Positions 14,808 to 23,072 of a stretch of 64,000 nucleotides of DNA are shown one piece after another (the stretch's first letter is position 1; each line of letters begins with the position of its first letter). This DNA comes from Jannaschia formosa (lineage in GTDB: Bacteria; Pseudomonadota; Alphaproteobacteria; Rhodobacterales; Rhodobacteraceae), in NCBI RefSeq assembly GCF_003340555.1, contig NZ_QPLJ01000001.1, forward strand, positions 372,001 through 436,000. Direction: 5' to 3'. Under the pieces are notes generated by a model. That model saw nothing but the letters and a program-made list of their open reading frames with translations. It was not told the origin of the DNA and searched no databases. A program made the translations under genes and the position numbers.

Positions 14808-16172
14808 ATGCCCCTCCAGTCGACCCGAACCCTGCTGCCTCCCGAGACGCGCGAGCCGCGCGTCCGGCTCAATACGCTGGTCAACCTGCGCTGGCTGGCG
14901 GTGCTTGGCCAGACCGTGACCGTGGTGGTGGCCGAACTCTGGCTCGGCATGCACCTGCTGCTCGGGCTCTGCCTGCTGGTGATCGGGCTCGCGATCGTCG
15001 CCAATCTGGTGGTGATCACGGTCTACCCGCCCAATCACCGGCTGTCCGGGCGCGAGGCCTTCGCCTTCCTGCTGTTCGACCTGATCCAGCTCGGCGCGCT
15101 GCTGGCGCTGACGGGGGGGCTGCACAACCCCTTCGCGCTGCTGTTCCTCGCGCCGGTGACGATCTCGGCGACGGTGCTGCGGCTGCGGGCGACCATCGCG
15201 CTGGGCGCGATCGCGCTGGCGATGATCTCGCTGCTCGGGGGATATTTCGTTCCGCTTCAGACGGATGCGGGCGAGGTTCTGGCCCTGCCGACGCTGCATC
15301 TGACCGGGTTCCTCGTCGCCATCACCATCGGCACACTGTTCCTGTCGGGCTTCGCCTACCGCCTCTCGCACGAGACCGAAGAGATGTCGGCGGCGTTGCT
15401 CGCCACCCAGACGGCGCTGGCGCGCGAGCAGAAGCTGCACGACCTGGGCGGGGTGGTCGCCGCGGCCGCGCACGAACTCGGCACACCGCTCGCCACGATC
15501 AAGCTGGTCTCGGCCGAACTCAGCGAGGAACTCGCCGACCGGCCCGAGCTGCGCGAGGACGCGGAGCTCATCCGCCAGCAGGCCGATCGCTGCCGCGACA
15601 TCCTCCGCTCGATGGGCCGCGCCGGCAAGAGCGACACGCATCTGATGACCGCCCCCATCGAGAGCGTCGTGCGCGAGGCCGCAGAACCCCATGCCAATCG
15701 CGGGATCGTGATCCTGTTCGACTTCGCCTCCGTCAGCGGAGAGGCCGGGATCGGCCCGATCATCCAGCGCAAGCCCGAGATCATCCACGGGCTGCGCAAC
15801 ATGATCCAGAACGCGGTCGATTTCGCGCGCGAACGGGTCTGGGTCGATGTCCGCTGGTCCGCCGAGGACGTGGTGATTCGGGTCATCGACGACGGCTACG
15901 GCTATCCGGCCGAGGTCCTGACCCGGCTGGGCGACCCGTTCCTCAGGCGCCGCGAGGGGCGGAACGGCTACGACGGGATGGGGCTCGGCCTGTTCATCGC
16001 CAAGACCCTGCTGGAGCGGACGGGAGGGCACATGTCCTTCGCCAACGGCACCCCGCTGGGCCGTCCGGCGCGCGAGACCCGTGGCGGCGCCATCGCCGAG
16101 GTCACCTGGTCCCGCGCCGCGATCGCCGCGCCCGCCCAGGGCGCGCTCGACCCCAACCGGCCGCTGGAGTGA
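14808..16172 (+). CDS. regB: Redox sensor histidine kinase RegB (PrrB/ActS)
   Basis: A 454-residue membrane kinase that phosphorylates RegA. Residues about 25-185 carry six membrane segments with the ubiquinone-sensing heptapeptide GGLHNPF at 103-109. The H-box AAAHELGTPLATIK has the phosphorylated H222. C262 in QADRCRDILRSMG corresponds to the redox-active Cys265 of the R. capsulatus protein. The ATPase domain shows the N-box (GLRNMIQNAVDFA), DDGYGYP and GMGLGLFIAKTLLERTGG. It is divergent from regA across 83 bp, so the two promoters must overlap or abut. Confidence 0.97.
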   Translation: MPLQSTRTLLPPETREPRVRLNTLVNLRWLAVLGQTVTVVVAELWLGMHLLLGLCLLVIGLAIVANLVVITVYPPNHRLSGREAFAFLLFDLIQLGALLALTGGLHNPFALLFLAPVTISATVLRLRATIALGAIALAMISLLGGYFVPLQTDAGEVLALPTLHLTGFLVAITIGTLFLSGFAYRLSHETEEMSAALLATQTALAREQKLHDLGGVVAAAAHELGTPLATIKLVSAELSEELADRPELREDAELIRQQADRCRDILRSMGRAGKSDTHLMTAPIESVVREAAEPHANRGIVILFDFASVSGEAGIGPIIQRKPEIIHGLRNMIQNAVDFARERVWVDVRWSAEDVVIRVIDDGYGYPAEVLTRLGDPFLRRREGRNGYDGMGLGLFIAKTLLERTGGHMSFANGTPLGRPARETRGGAIAEVTWSRAAIAAPAQGALDPNRPLE

Positions 16173-16265
16173 GCCGGCGGCCAGGCCCCGCACCGTCGTC
16201 GTTAAGTCCCCGTTAACCAGTCTGGCAGCAAGATGTGCCGACTCGATCAGCCGAGGGGGCGGGGC

Positions 16266-17831
16266 ATGACCGGCCCAAGCATGATTCTCTTCCTGCTCCA
16301 GGGCGCGGCGGCCGGGGCGCTGGCGCTCGCCGCCGCGCTCTGGGTGACGCGGGAGCGGGCCGCCCGCCCCCGGCCGCTCGTGCTCGGCACCCTGTCGGAG
16401 CCGCGCAGCTTCGTCTTCCGCGACGGCTACCTCGTCGCCCATTCCGGCAATGTCGGCTTCCTGCTGCCCGATCCGATCGACCACCTGCGCGCCTGGGACG
16501 GGCTGATCGACGCGCTCGGCCGTCTCGTCGACGGCGCCTTCCGCGCCTTCGAGGCGCTCGAGGACGAGGGCCGCTCGTTCCGGCTGGAAGGCAGGCTGGG
16601 GCGCGACCGGCTGCTGATCGTCGGGATGCGGCAGGGGGCGGAGCTGCGGGTCACGGTCGCCTCCGCCGAGGCCGAGGAAGCGGCGATGCGCGTCGACCTC
16701 GACAATCTCCGCGCGCTCGAGGCGGAGGCGGCGCTGCTGACCGGGACCGCCGACACCTGCCCGACGGCGAGCTGGGTGCTCGATACGGAGGACAGCATCC
16801 TCTGGGCGAATGCCGCCTACCAGGACGTCGTCGGGCGCAGCATCGGTCCGGACGCCAGCCGTGGCTGGCCGATTGCCGCGCTGTTTCCAGCGGAGGCCGG
16901 CGCGCTGCCGGGCCGGACCCGGCGCCAGATCCTCGATGGCGAGGGCGCGCCGCTCTGGTTCGAGATCGCGGCCGGCGCCCCGGACGCGGCCGGGCGGCGG
17001 CACATGCACGCCGTCTCGCTCGACGGGGTCGTGGCCGCCGAGGACAGCCTGCGCACCTTCATGCAGACGCTGACCAAGACCTTCGCCCATCTGCCCACCG
17101 GCCTCGCCATCTTCGACCGCGAACGCAGGCTGGCGATGTTCAACCCGGCGCTGATGGACATGACCGGGCTCGACGGGATGTGGCTGTCGCGCCGCCCCAA
17201 GCTCGAGGATTTCTTCGACGCCCTGCGCGACCATCGCAAGCTGCCCGAGCCGCGCGACTACAAGGTCTGGCGCGACGGGCTGAGCGACCTCGCCCGCGTC
17301 GGCGCGCGCGGCACCTACCGGGAGACCTGGAGCCTGCCTTCCGGCCAGACCTACTGCGTCACGGGACGGCCGCAGGCCGACGGGGCGGTGGCGCTGATGC
17401 TCGAGGACATCTCCGAGGGCGTCTCCGCCGACCGCGCCCATCAGGGCGAGCGCGAGGCGCTGGTCGGCGCGCTGGCGGCCTGCGACGACGCGCTGATCGT
17501 GTTCGGCGCCGACGGGCGCCGCATCGCCGACAATCCGGCGGCTCGCCGGATGCTGCCGGGCGCCGCCCCGCCCGACACGCTGGAAGAGGCGATCCGCACC
17601 TGGCGCCCGGCCTTCCATCCCAGCGCGGCCTGGGCCGACCTGCGCCTCGCCGCGCGCGGCGAAGGCTCCGCCGCGGATCTCGCCGACCGGACCCTGGTGC
17701 TGCACCGCGACGGCGGCCCCGATCTCGCGATGCGGATCGTGCCCCGGCGCGGCGGCGGGCTCACGCTCGGCTTCGGCCCCGCCTCGGTGCAGCAGGCCGG
17801 TCGCACCCCCCTCGCCATGCCCGCGGAATAG
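16266..17831 (+). CDS. PAS-domain membrane-anchored protein
   Basis: A 521-residue protein. Residues about 5-25 (MILFLLQGAAAGALALAAAL) are a single membrane anchor; three PAS-like modules follow, around 165-260 (CPTASWVLDTEDSILWANAA), 275-385 (LPTGLAIFDRERRLAMFNPA) and 400-500 (CDDALIVFGADGRRIADNPA). There is no kinase, cyclase or HTH domain after them, so it looks like a sensor that lost or never had its output domain. ATG 16266 follows a G-rich stretch. It precedes the tsaE gene cluster by 153 bp, and also directly follows regB on the same strand. Confidence 0.8.
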   Translation: MTGPSMILFLLQGAAAGALALAAALWVTRERAARPRPLVLGTLSEPRSFVFRDGYLVAHSGNVGFLLPDPIDHLRAWDGLIDALGRLVDGAFRAFEALEDEGRSFRLEGRLGRDRLLIVGMRQGAELRVTVASAEAEEAAMRVDLDNLRALEAEAALLTGTADTCPTASWVLDTEDSILWANAAYQDVVGRSIGPDASRGWPIAALFPAEAGALPGRTRRQILDGEGAPLWFEIAAGAPDAAGRRHMHAVSLDGVVAAEDSLRTFMQTLTKTFAHLPTGLAIFDRERRLAMFNPALMDMTGLDGMWLSRRPKLEDFFDALRDHRKLPEPRDYKVWRDGLSDLARVGARGTYRETWSLPSGQTYCVTGRPQADGAVALMLEDISEGVSADRAHQGEREALVGALAACDDALIVFGADGRRIADNPAARRMLPGAAPPDTLEEAIRTWRPAFHPSAAWADLRLAARGEGSAADLADRTLVLHRDGGPDLAMRIVPRRGGGLTLGFGPASVQQAGRTPLAMPAE

Positions 17832-17984
17832 GCGTCGCGCGGGACGCCTGGCCCCGGGCCGCCCTGCCGCGGGTCCCCGTGCTCGCCCGGCGGCGGGGCC
17901 GACCGTGCCCGCCGCGCCGCGGCCCGCAGCCGGCGGCCCGCGCGGGTCTTGCACCGACACCGGGGGGCTGTCACTTGACGGGAC

Positions 17985-18464
17985 ATGCCGACGCTCCGCC
18001 TTCCCGGCCCTGCCGCGACCGACCGCCTCGCCCGCGCCCTGGCCCCTGCCCTGGGGCCGGGCGACGTGCTGCTGCTCGATGGCCCCGTGGGGGCGGGCAA
18101 GACCGCGCTCGCCCGCGCCGCGATCCGGGCGATCCGGGGCGCGCACGGCCTGCCGCCCGAGGACGTCCCCTCCCCCACCTTCACGCTGGTTCAGACCTAC
18201 GAGGCGGGCGCGTTCGAGATCTGGCACGCCGATCTCTACCGCCTCTCGGACCCGGCCGAGGTGCTGGAGCTGGGCCTGGCCGAGGCCTTCGACGACGCGC
18301 TCTGCCTGATCGAATGGCCCGACCGGCTGGGCGCCGATCGACCCGCCCATGCGGTGACGCTGCGGCTCGCCCATGACGGCCCGGACGCCCGCTGCTTGAC
18401 GCTGGAGGGCAGCGGCCCGACCGCCGACCGGCTGCGCGCGGCCCTGGCCGGGGTGCCCGCATGA
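17985..18464 (+). CDS. tsaE: tRNA threonylcarbamoyladenosine biosynthesis ATPase TsaE
   Basis: A 159-residue P-loop ATPase that works with TsaB and TsaD to make the t6A modification at position 37 of ANN-decoding tRNAs. The Walker A motif is DGPVGAGKTALARA; PSPTFTLVQTYE is the switch-like stretch; WHADLYRLSDPAEVLELGL and LIEWPDRLG are the family signatures. The length is normal. Its ATGA stop/start overlap with amgK begins a chain of four such overlaps down to addA. Confidence 0.95.
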   Translation: MPTLRLPGPAATDRLARALAPALGPGDVLLLDGPVGAGKTALARAAIRAIRGAHGLPPEDVPSPTFTLVQTYEAGAFEIWHADLYRLSDPAEVLELGLAEAFDDALCLIEWPDRLGADRPAHAVTLRLAHDGPDARCLTLEGSGPTADRLRAALAGVPA

Positions 18465-19474
18465 AGGACCGCAGCGGCGCCATCGAGACCTTCCTCGCCC
18501 TCGCCGGCTGGCAGGACGCCACGCGCGTGCCGCTGGCGGGCGACGCCTCGCGCCGCAGCTATGTCCGCCTTCTCCGGGAGCCCGAGCGCGCCATCCTGAT
18601 GGACGCGCCCCCCGATGCCGAGCAGGACGTCCGCCCCTTCCTCGCCGTCGCCGCCGAGCTGGCGGCGCGCGGGCTTTCGGTCCCCGGCATCCTCGCCCGC
18701 GACACGCGCCGGGGCCTGCTGCTGCTGGAAGACCTCGGCGACGACACCTATGCGCGCGCCACCGCCGCCGACCCCGGCTCCGAGCCGTTGCTCTACGCGA
18801 CCGCCGCCGAGGCCCTGGCCGAGATGCAGGCCACGCCGCCACCGGACCTGCCGCGCTATACCGACCGGATGCCGGAGCTTGCCGCGCTCGCCATCGACTG
18901 GTACGCCCCCGAGGCCGCGCCCCATCGCGACGCGCTCAAGGCCGCGATGGCCGAGGCGCTGGCCCATCCCGCCGTGACCTCCGACACGCTGGTCCACCGC
19001 GACTACCACGCCGACAACCTGCTCTGGCTGCCGCGCCGCGCGGGCGTGGCGCGGGTCGGGATGCTCGACTTCCAGGACGCGATGCGGGGCCCTCGTGACT
19101 ACGACCTCGCCTCGCTGATCCACGACCCGCGCCGTGCCGTCTCGCCCGAGGCACGGCAGGCCGCGCTGGGCGCCTGGCAGGCCGCGACCGGCCGCGACCC
19201 GGACGAGATCGCGGCGGGCATCGCCATCTGCTCGGCCCAGCGCTGCCTGCGCATCCTCGGCGTCTTCGCGCGGCTCTGCCTGCGCGACGGCAAGACGCGC
19301 TATCCCGACTTCATCCCGGCGACCTGGGCCGCGCTCCTGTCGGACCTGGCGCATCCCGCGCTCTCGGGCCTGCGCGAGGTGGCCCGGGCGCTGCCCCCGC
19401 CCAGCCCCGACCGGCTCGACGCGATCCGCGCCCGCGCGGGCGCGATGGCCGGGCGCGAAAGGGCCGACCCGTGA
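18461..19474 (+). CDS. amgK: Anomeric MurNAc/GlcNAc kinase (AmgK-type phosphotransferase)
   Basis: A 337-residue aminoglycoside-phosphotransferase-fold sugar kinase. LAGDASRRSYVRL is the nucleotide loop, LLLLEDLGDDTY the hinge, LVHRDYHADNLLW the catalytic loop and MLDFQDAMRGP the metal-binding DFQDA. AmgK phosphorylates recycled MurNAc at C1, giving MurNAc-1-P for MurU and so bypassing de novo UDP-MurNAc synthesis. The MurU-like gene directly downstream (GTGA overlap) supports this call over a generic phosphotransferase. Confidence 0.88.
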   Translation: MKDRSGAIETFLALAGWQDATRVPLAGDASRRSYVRLLREPERAILMDAPPDAEQDVRPFLAVAAELAARGLSVPGILARDTRRGLLLLEDLGDDTYARATAADPGSEPLLYATAAEALAEMQATPPPDLPRYTDRMPELAALAIDWYAPEAAPHRDALKAAMAEALAHPAVTSDTLVHRDYHADNLLWLPRRAGVARVGMLDFQDAMRGPRDYDLASLIHDPRRAVSPEARQAALGAWQAATGRDPDEIAAGIAICSAQRCLRILGVFARLCLRDGKTRYPDFIPATWAALLSDLAHPALSGLREVARALPPPSPDRLDAIRARAGAMAGRERADP

Positions 19475-20142
19475 TCGCCGCCATGATCTTCGCCGCCGGC
19501 AAGGGCACCCGGATGCAGCCCCTGACCGATACCCGCCCCAAGGCGCTGGTCGAGGTCGCGGGCCGCCCGCTGATCGAGCATGCGCTCGACCAGGTCGCGG
19601 GCCCCGGCCCGCTGGTCGTCAACACCCATCACCGCGCCGCCCAGCTGGAGTCGCATCTCGCGGGCCGCCCCGGCGTGGCGACGCTCCGCGAGGAGGTCCT
19701 GCTCGAGACCGGCGGCGGCCTGCGGAACGCGCTCCCCCTGCTCGGCACTGGCCCCGTGCTGACGATGAACGCCGATGCGGTCTGGACCGGCCCGCGCGCC
19801 CGCGACACGCTGCTCGCCCATTGGCGGCCCGAGGCGATGGACGGTCTCCTGCTCATGGTGCCCCGGTCCCGCGCCCTGGGACAGGCCGGCGGCTCCTTCG
19901 CGCTGGGCGGGGACGGGCGCCTCGTCCGGGACCGCGAGGGGCTTGTCTATACCGGCGCCGGGATTGTGAAGACCGAGGGGCTCGCCGCCTTCCCGGACAC
20001 CGTCTTCTCGCTCCGCGAGTTGTGGTTCGCGATGCTGGCCGAGGGGCGGCTTTCGGGCTGCGTCCACCCGGGCCACTGGGCCGATGTCGGCACGCCGGAC
20101 GGGATCGCGCTGGCCGAGGCCATGCTCGGACAGACCGCGTGA
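19471..20142 (+). CDS. murU: MurNAc-1-phosphate uridylyltransferase (MurU-type nucleotidyltransferase)
   Basis: A 223-residue nucleotidyltransferase. MIFAAGKGTRMQPLTDTRPK is the signature loop binding the UTP phosphates, with KALVEVAGRPLIEHAL after it; MNADAVW holds a metal Asp and HWADVGTPDGI closes the active site. With AmgK it returns recycled MurNAc to UDP-MurNAc. The start is GTG 19471, overlapping the amgK stop as GTGA; ATG 19483 is a possible inner start but would trim the first strand. It overlaps addB by 4 nt. Confidence 0.9.
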   Translation: MIAAMIFAAGKGTRMQPLTDTRPKALVEVAGRPLIEHALDQVAGPGPLVVNTHHRAAQLESHLAGRPGVATLREEVLLETGGGLRNALPLLGTGPVLTMNADAVWTGPRARDTLLAHWRPEAMDGLLLMVPRSRALGQAGGSFALGGDGRLVRDREGLVYTGAGIVKTEGLAAFPDTVFSLRELWFAMLAEGRLSGCVHPGHWADVGTPDGIALAEAMLGQTA

Positions 20143-23072
20143 GGGGACCGATCCGCGGCCTCTGGCACGAGCCGGTCGGCGTCGACTTCGCCCGCGCCGT
20201 CGCGCACGGCCTGCGCGCAAGGCTCGACCCCGCGCCCGAGGCGATGGCCCGGGTCACGCTGCTGACCAACACCAACCGCATGGCGACCCGCATCCGCGCC
20301 GCCCTGGCCGAGACCGGTCCGACCCTGCTGCCGCGCATCGGCCTCGTCTCGCAGCTCGACGCGCTGCTGCCGCCCGGCGCGGTGACGACGCAGCCGATCC
20401 GCCCGCTCGCCCTGCGCCTGCGCCTCACCCGGCTCGTCCGCGCCCTGCTCGAGGCGCAGCCCGGCCTCTCGCCTCCAGACGCCGCCTTCGACCTCGCCGG
20501 GACGCTGATGACCCTGATGGACGAGATCCACGAGGAGGGGATGGAGGCCGCGACGCTAGACGATCTCGACGTGAGCTCCCTGTCCGAGCACTGGCAACGC
20601 AACCTCCGGTTCCTGCAGATCGTCACCCGCTGGGCCGAAAGCGAGGGCATCCCGACGCCCGTCGACCTGCAGAACGAGGCGCTGGAGCGGCTGCTGGCCG
20701 CCTGGCAGGAGGCGCCCCCGGCGGACCCGGTGCTCATCGCGGGCTCGACCGCCTCGCGCGCGCCGACCCGGAGGCTGATCGACGGGGTCCTCGCCCTGCC
20801 ACAGGGCGCCGTGATCCTGCCCGGGCTCGACACCGACATGCCGGGCCACGCCTGGGAGGGGCTGCTGACCGCGCCCGAGCCGCCGCACGGGCCGCAGGAC
20901 CACCCGCAGTTCCGCCATGCAGCCCTGCTCGCGGCACACGGGATCCCGCGCGACGACTGCCCGAAATGGAGCGCCGAGCGTCCCGCCGCCCCAGCGCGCA
21001 ACCGCCTGATCTCGCTCGCGCTGCGGCCCGCCCCCGTCACCGACGCCTGGCGCGCGGAGGGGCCGGAGCTGACCGACCTCGACGGGGCCTGCGCCGGGAT
21101 CACCCTCGTCGCCGCGCCAAGCCCCCGGGCCGAGGCCGCCGCCATCGCGCTGGGCCTGCGCGCCGCGCTGGCCGAGGGGCGGCGCGCGGCGCTCATCACC
21201 CCCGACCGGATCCTCTCGCGCCAGGTCGCGGCCCAGCTCGACCGCTGGGGGATCGAGCCCGACGATTCCGCCGGGCGCCCGCTGGTCCAGTCGACGCCCG
21301 GGCGGCTGGTCCTGCATCTCGCCACGATGCTGGGCCGCCGGGTCGAGGCCGAGGCGCTGGCCATCCTGCTCGCCCATCCGCTGACCGCCGGCCGGGACCG
21401 CAACGCCCATCTCGTCCAGGCCCGTCGGCTGGAGACACGGCTTCTGCGCGACGGCCCCTGCCCCTTCCCCGACAGCGCCCGCGTCGCCGCCTGGGGCGCG
21501 GAGGCCGGGGCCGATCCGGCCTGGACCGCCTGGCTCTGCGGGCTGCTCGACACGATCGCCGCCCAGCCGGGCGAGACGCCCCTCGCCCGCCGCCTCGCCG
21601 CGCATCTCGACCTGATCCAGCGCCTTGCCGACGGGCCGGAGGGCGGCGGCGACCCCTGGGCGGGCGAGGCCGGGCGGCTTGCGCTGCGCGTGCTGACCGA
21701 CCTGGCGCAGGCCGCGCCCGAGACGGCCGACCGCGCCATGACGGCGGCCGAATACGGCCGCATCCTCCACGCCTGCCTCTCGGGCGAGGAGGTCCGGGAA
21801 AGCTTCGCGCCCCATCCCGACGTGATGATCTGGGGGGCGCTGGAGGCGCGGGTGCGCAGCGCCGATCTCGTCATCCTGGGCGGGCTGACCGACGGCATCT
21901 GGCCCGACCACCAGGGGGCGGAGCCCTGGCTCAACCGCTCGATGCGCGTCGCCGCCGGGCTGCGCGTGCCCGAGCGGGTGACGGGCCTCTCGGCCCACGA
22001 CTTCCAACTCGCCGCCGCGGGACCGGAGATCTGGTTCACCCGCGCCGCCCGCGACGCCGAGGCCGAGACCGTGCCCTCGCGCTGGCTCAACCGGATCGAG
22101 GGGCTGCTTCGCGGCATCGGCGAGACGGGGCAGGCCGCGCGCGATGCCATGGAGGCGCGCGGCGCCCACTGGCTGCGCCTCGCCGCCGCGCTCGACGCGC
22201 CCGCGGCGCAGGTCCCCCCGGCCCGCCGCCCGGCGCCCGTCGTTCCGGCCGCGGCCCAGCCCGACCGCCTGTCCGTGACGGCCATCGAGACCCTGATCCG
22301 CGACCCCTACGCGATCTACGCCCGCCACGTCCTCGGGCTGCGTGCCGCGAACCCGCTGCGCCAGTCGCCCGACGCCCGCCTGCGCGGCACCGTGGTCCAC
22401 ACGGCGATGGAGCGGTTCTCGAAGCTGCTTCCCGACGCCCTGCCCGAGGACGCCGCCCATCAGCTTCGCGCCACGCTCGAACAGGCGCTGCAGGACGAAT
22501 CGCCCTGGCCCGCGATCCGCCACATCTGGCTGGGCAAGTTCGACCGGGTCATCGACGACCTGCTGGTGGCTGAGCGGACGCGCCGGGCCAAGGGCCGCCC
22601 CTCCGGCATCGAGGCGAAGGGCGCGCTCACCCTCCCGGCGCTCGGCTTCACGCTGACCGCCATGGCCGACCGCCTGGACGAGCGGGACGGCGGCGTCGCG
22701 ATCTACGACTACAAGACCGGCACCCCGCCGACCGGGAACCAGATCGAGCATTTCGCCAAGCAGCTGCTGCTCGAGGCGGTGATGGTCGCCGACGGCGCCT
22801 TCCCGGCGCTCGGCCCCCGCCGCGTCGAGGAGGTCGCCTATCTCCAGATCGGATCGAAGTATCACGAGGTCGCCTTGCCGGTCGACGACGCCCTTCTGTC
22901 CGAGACCCGCGCAGGGCTCGTGGACCTGATCGGCGCCTACCGCGCGGGCCGCCCCTATGTCGCGCGCCTCGCCCCCGACGTGATCTCCTTCGCCAGCGAC
23001 TACGACCACCTCGCCCGCTTCGGCGAATGGGACGACACCCAGCCCGCCCCGCCGGAGCCCGTCGCCCCATGA
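20139..23072 (+). CDS. addB: AddB subunit of AddAB double-strand break repair nuclease
   Basis: A 977-residue partner of AddA in processing DNA ends for RecA loading. The start is GTG 20139 (VRGPIRGLWHEPVGVDFARA), overlapping murU as GTGA. The N-terminal helicase-like region has LLTNTNRMATRIRAAL where a Walker A would stand, so the P-loop is degenerate, as usual in alphaproteobacterial AddB. The C-terminus is a RecB-like nuclease: GTVVHTAMERF, DRLDERDGG, YDYKTGTPP and the QLLLEAVM stretch. The iron-sulfur cysteines of Firmicutes AddB are absent. ATGA overlap with addA. Confidence 0.95.
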   Translation: MRGPIRGLWHEPVGVDFARAVAHGLRARLDPAPEAMARVTLLTNTNRMATRIRAALAETGPTLLPRIGLVSQLDALLPPGAVTTQPIRPLALRLRLTRLVRALLEAQPGLSPPDAAFDLAGTLMTLMDEIHEEGMEAATLDDLDVSSLSEHWQRNLRFLQIVTRWAESEGIPTPVDLQNEALERLLAAWQEAPPADPVLIAGSTASRAPTRRLIDGVLALPQGAVILPGLDTDMPGHAWEGLLTAPEPPHGPQDHPQFRHAALLAAHGIPRDDCPKWSAERPAAPARNRLISLALRPAPVTDAWRAEGPELTDLDGACAGITLVAAPSPRAEAAAIALGLRAALAEGRRAALITPDRILSRQVAAQLDRWGIEPDDSAGRPLVQSTPGRLVLHLATMLGRRVEAEALAILLAHPLTAGRDRNAHLVQARRLETRLLRDGPCPFPDSARVAAWGAEAGADPAWTAWLCGLLDTIAAQPGETPLARRLAAHLDLIQRLADGPEGGGDPWAGEAGRLALRVLTDLAQAAPETADRAMTAAEYGRILHACLSGEEVRESFAPHPDVMIWGALEARVRSADLVILGGLTDGIWPDHQGAEPWLNRSMRVAAGLRVPERVTGLSAHDFQLAAAGPEIWFTRAARDAEAETVPSRWLNRIEGLLRGIGETGQAARDAMEARGAHWLRLAAALDAPAAQVPPARRPAPVVPAAAQPDRLSVTAIETLIRDPYAIYARHVLGLRAANPLRQSPDARLRGTVVHTAMERFSKLLPDALPEDAAHQLRATLEQALQDESPWPAIRHIWLGKFDRVIDDLLVAERTRRAKGRPSGIEAKGALTLPALGFTLTAMADRLDERDGGVAIYDYKTGTPPTGNQIEHFAKQLLLEAVMVADGAFPALGPRRVEEVAYLQIGSKYHEVALPVDDALLSETRAGLVDLIGAYRAGRPYVARLAPDVISFASDYDHLARFGEWDDTQPAPPEPVAP

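Noticed and set aside
14799-18842. A 1347-codon open frame on the minus strand
   Set aside because: It is the antisense shadow of regB, the PAS gene, tsaE and amgK. Its translation is Arg/Gly/Gln-rich low complexity without domains, which is common opposite G+C-rich genes.
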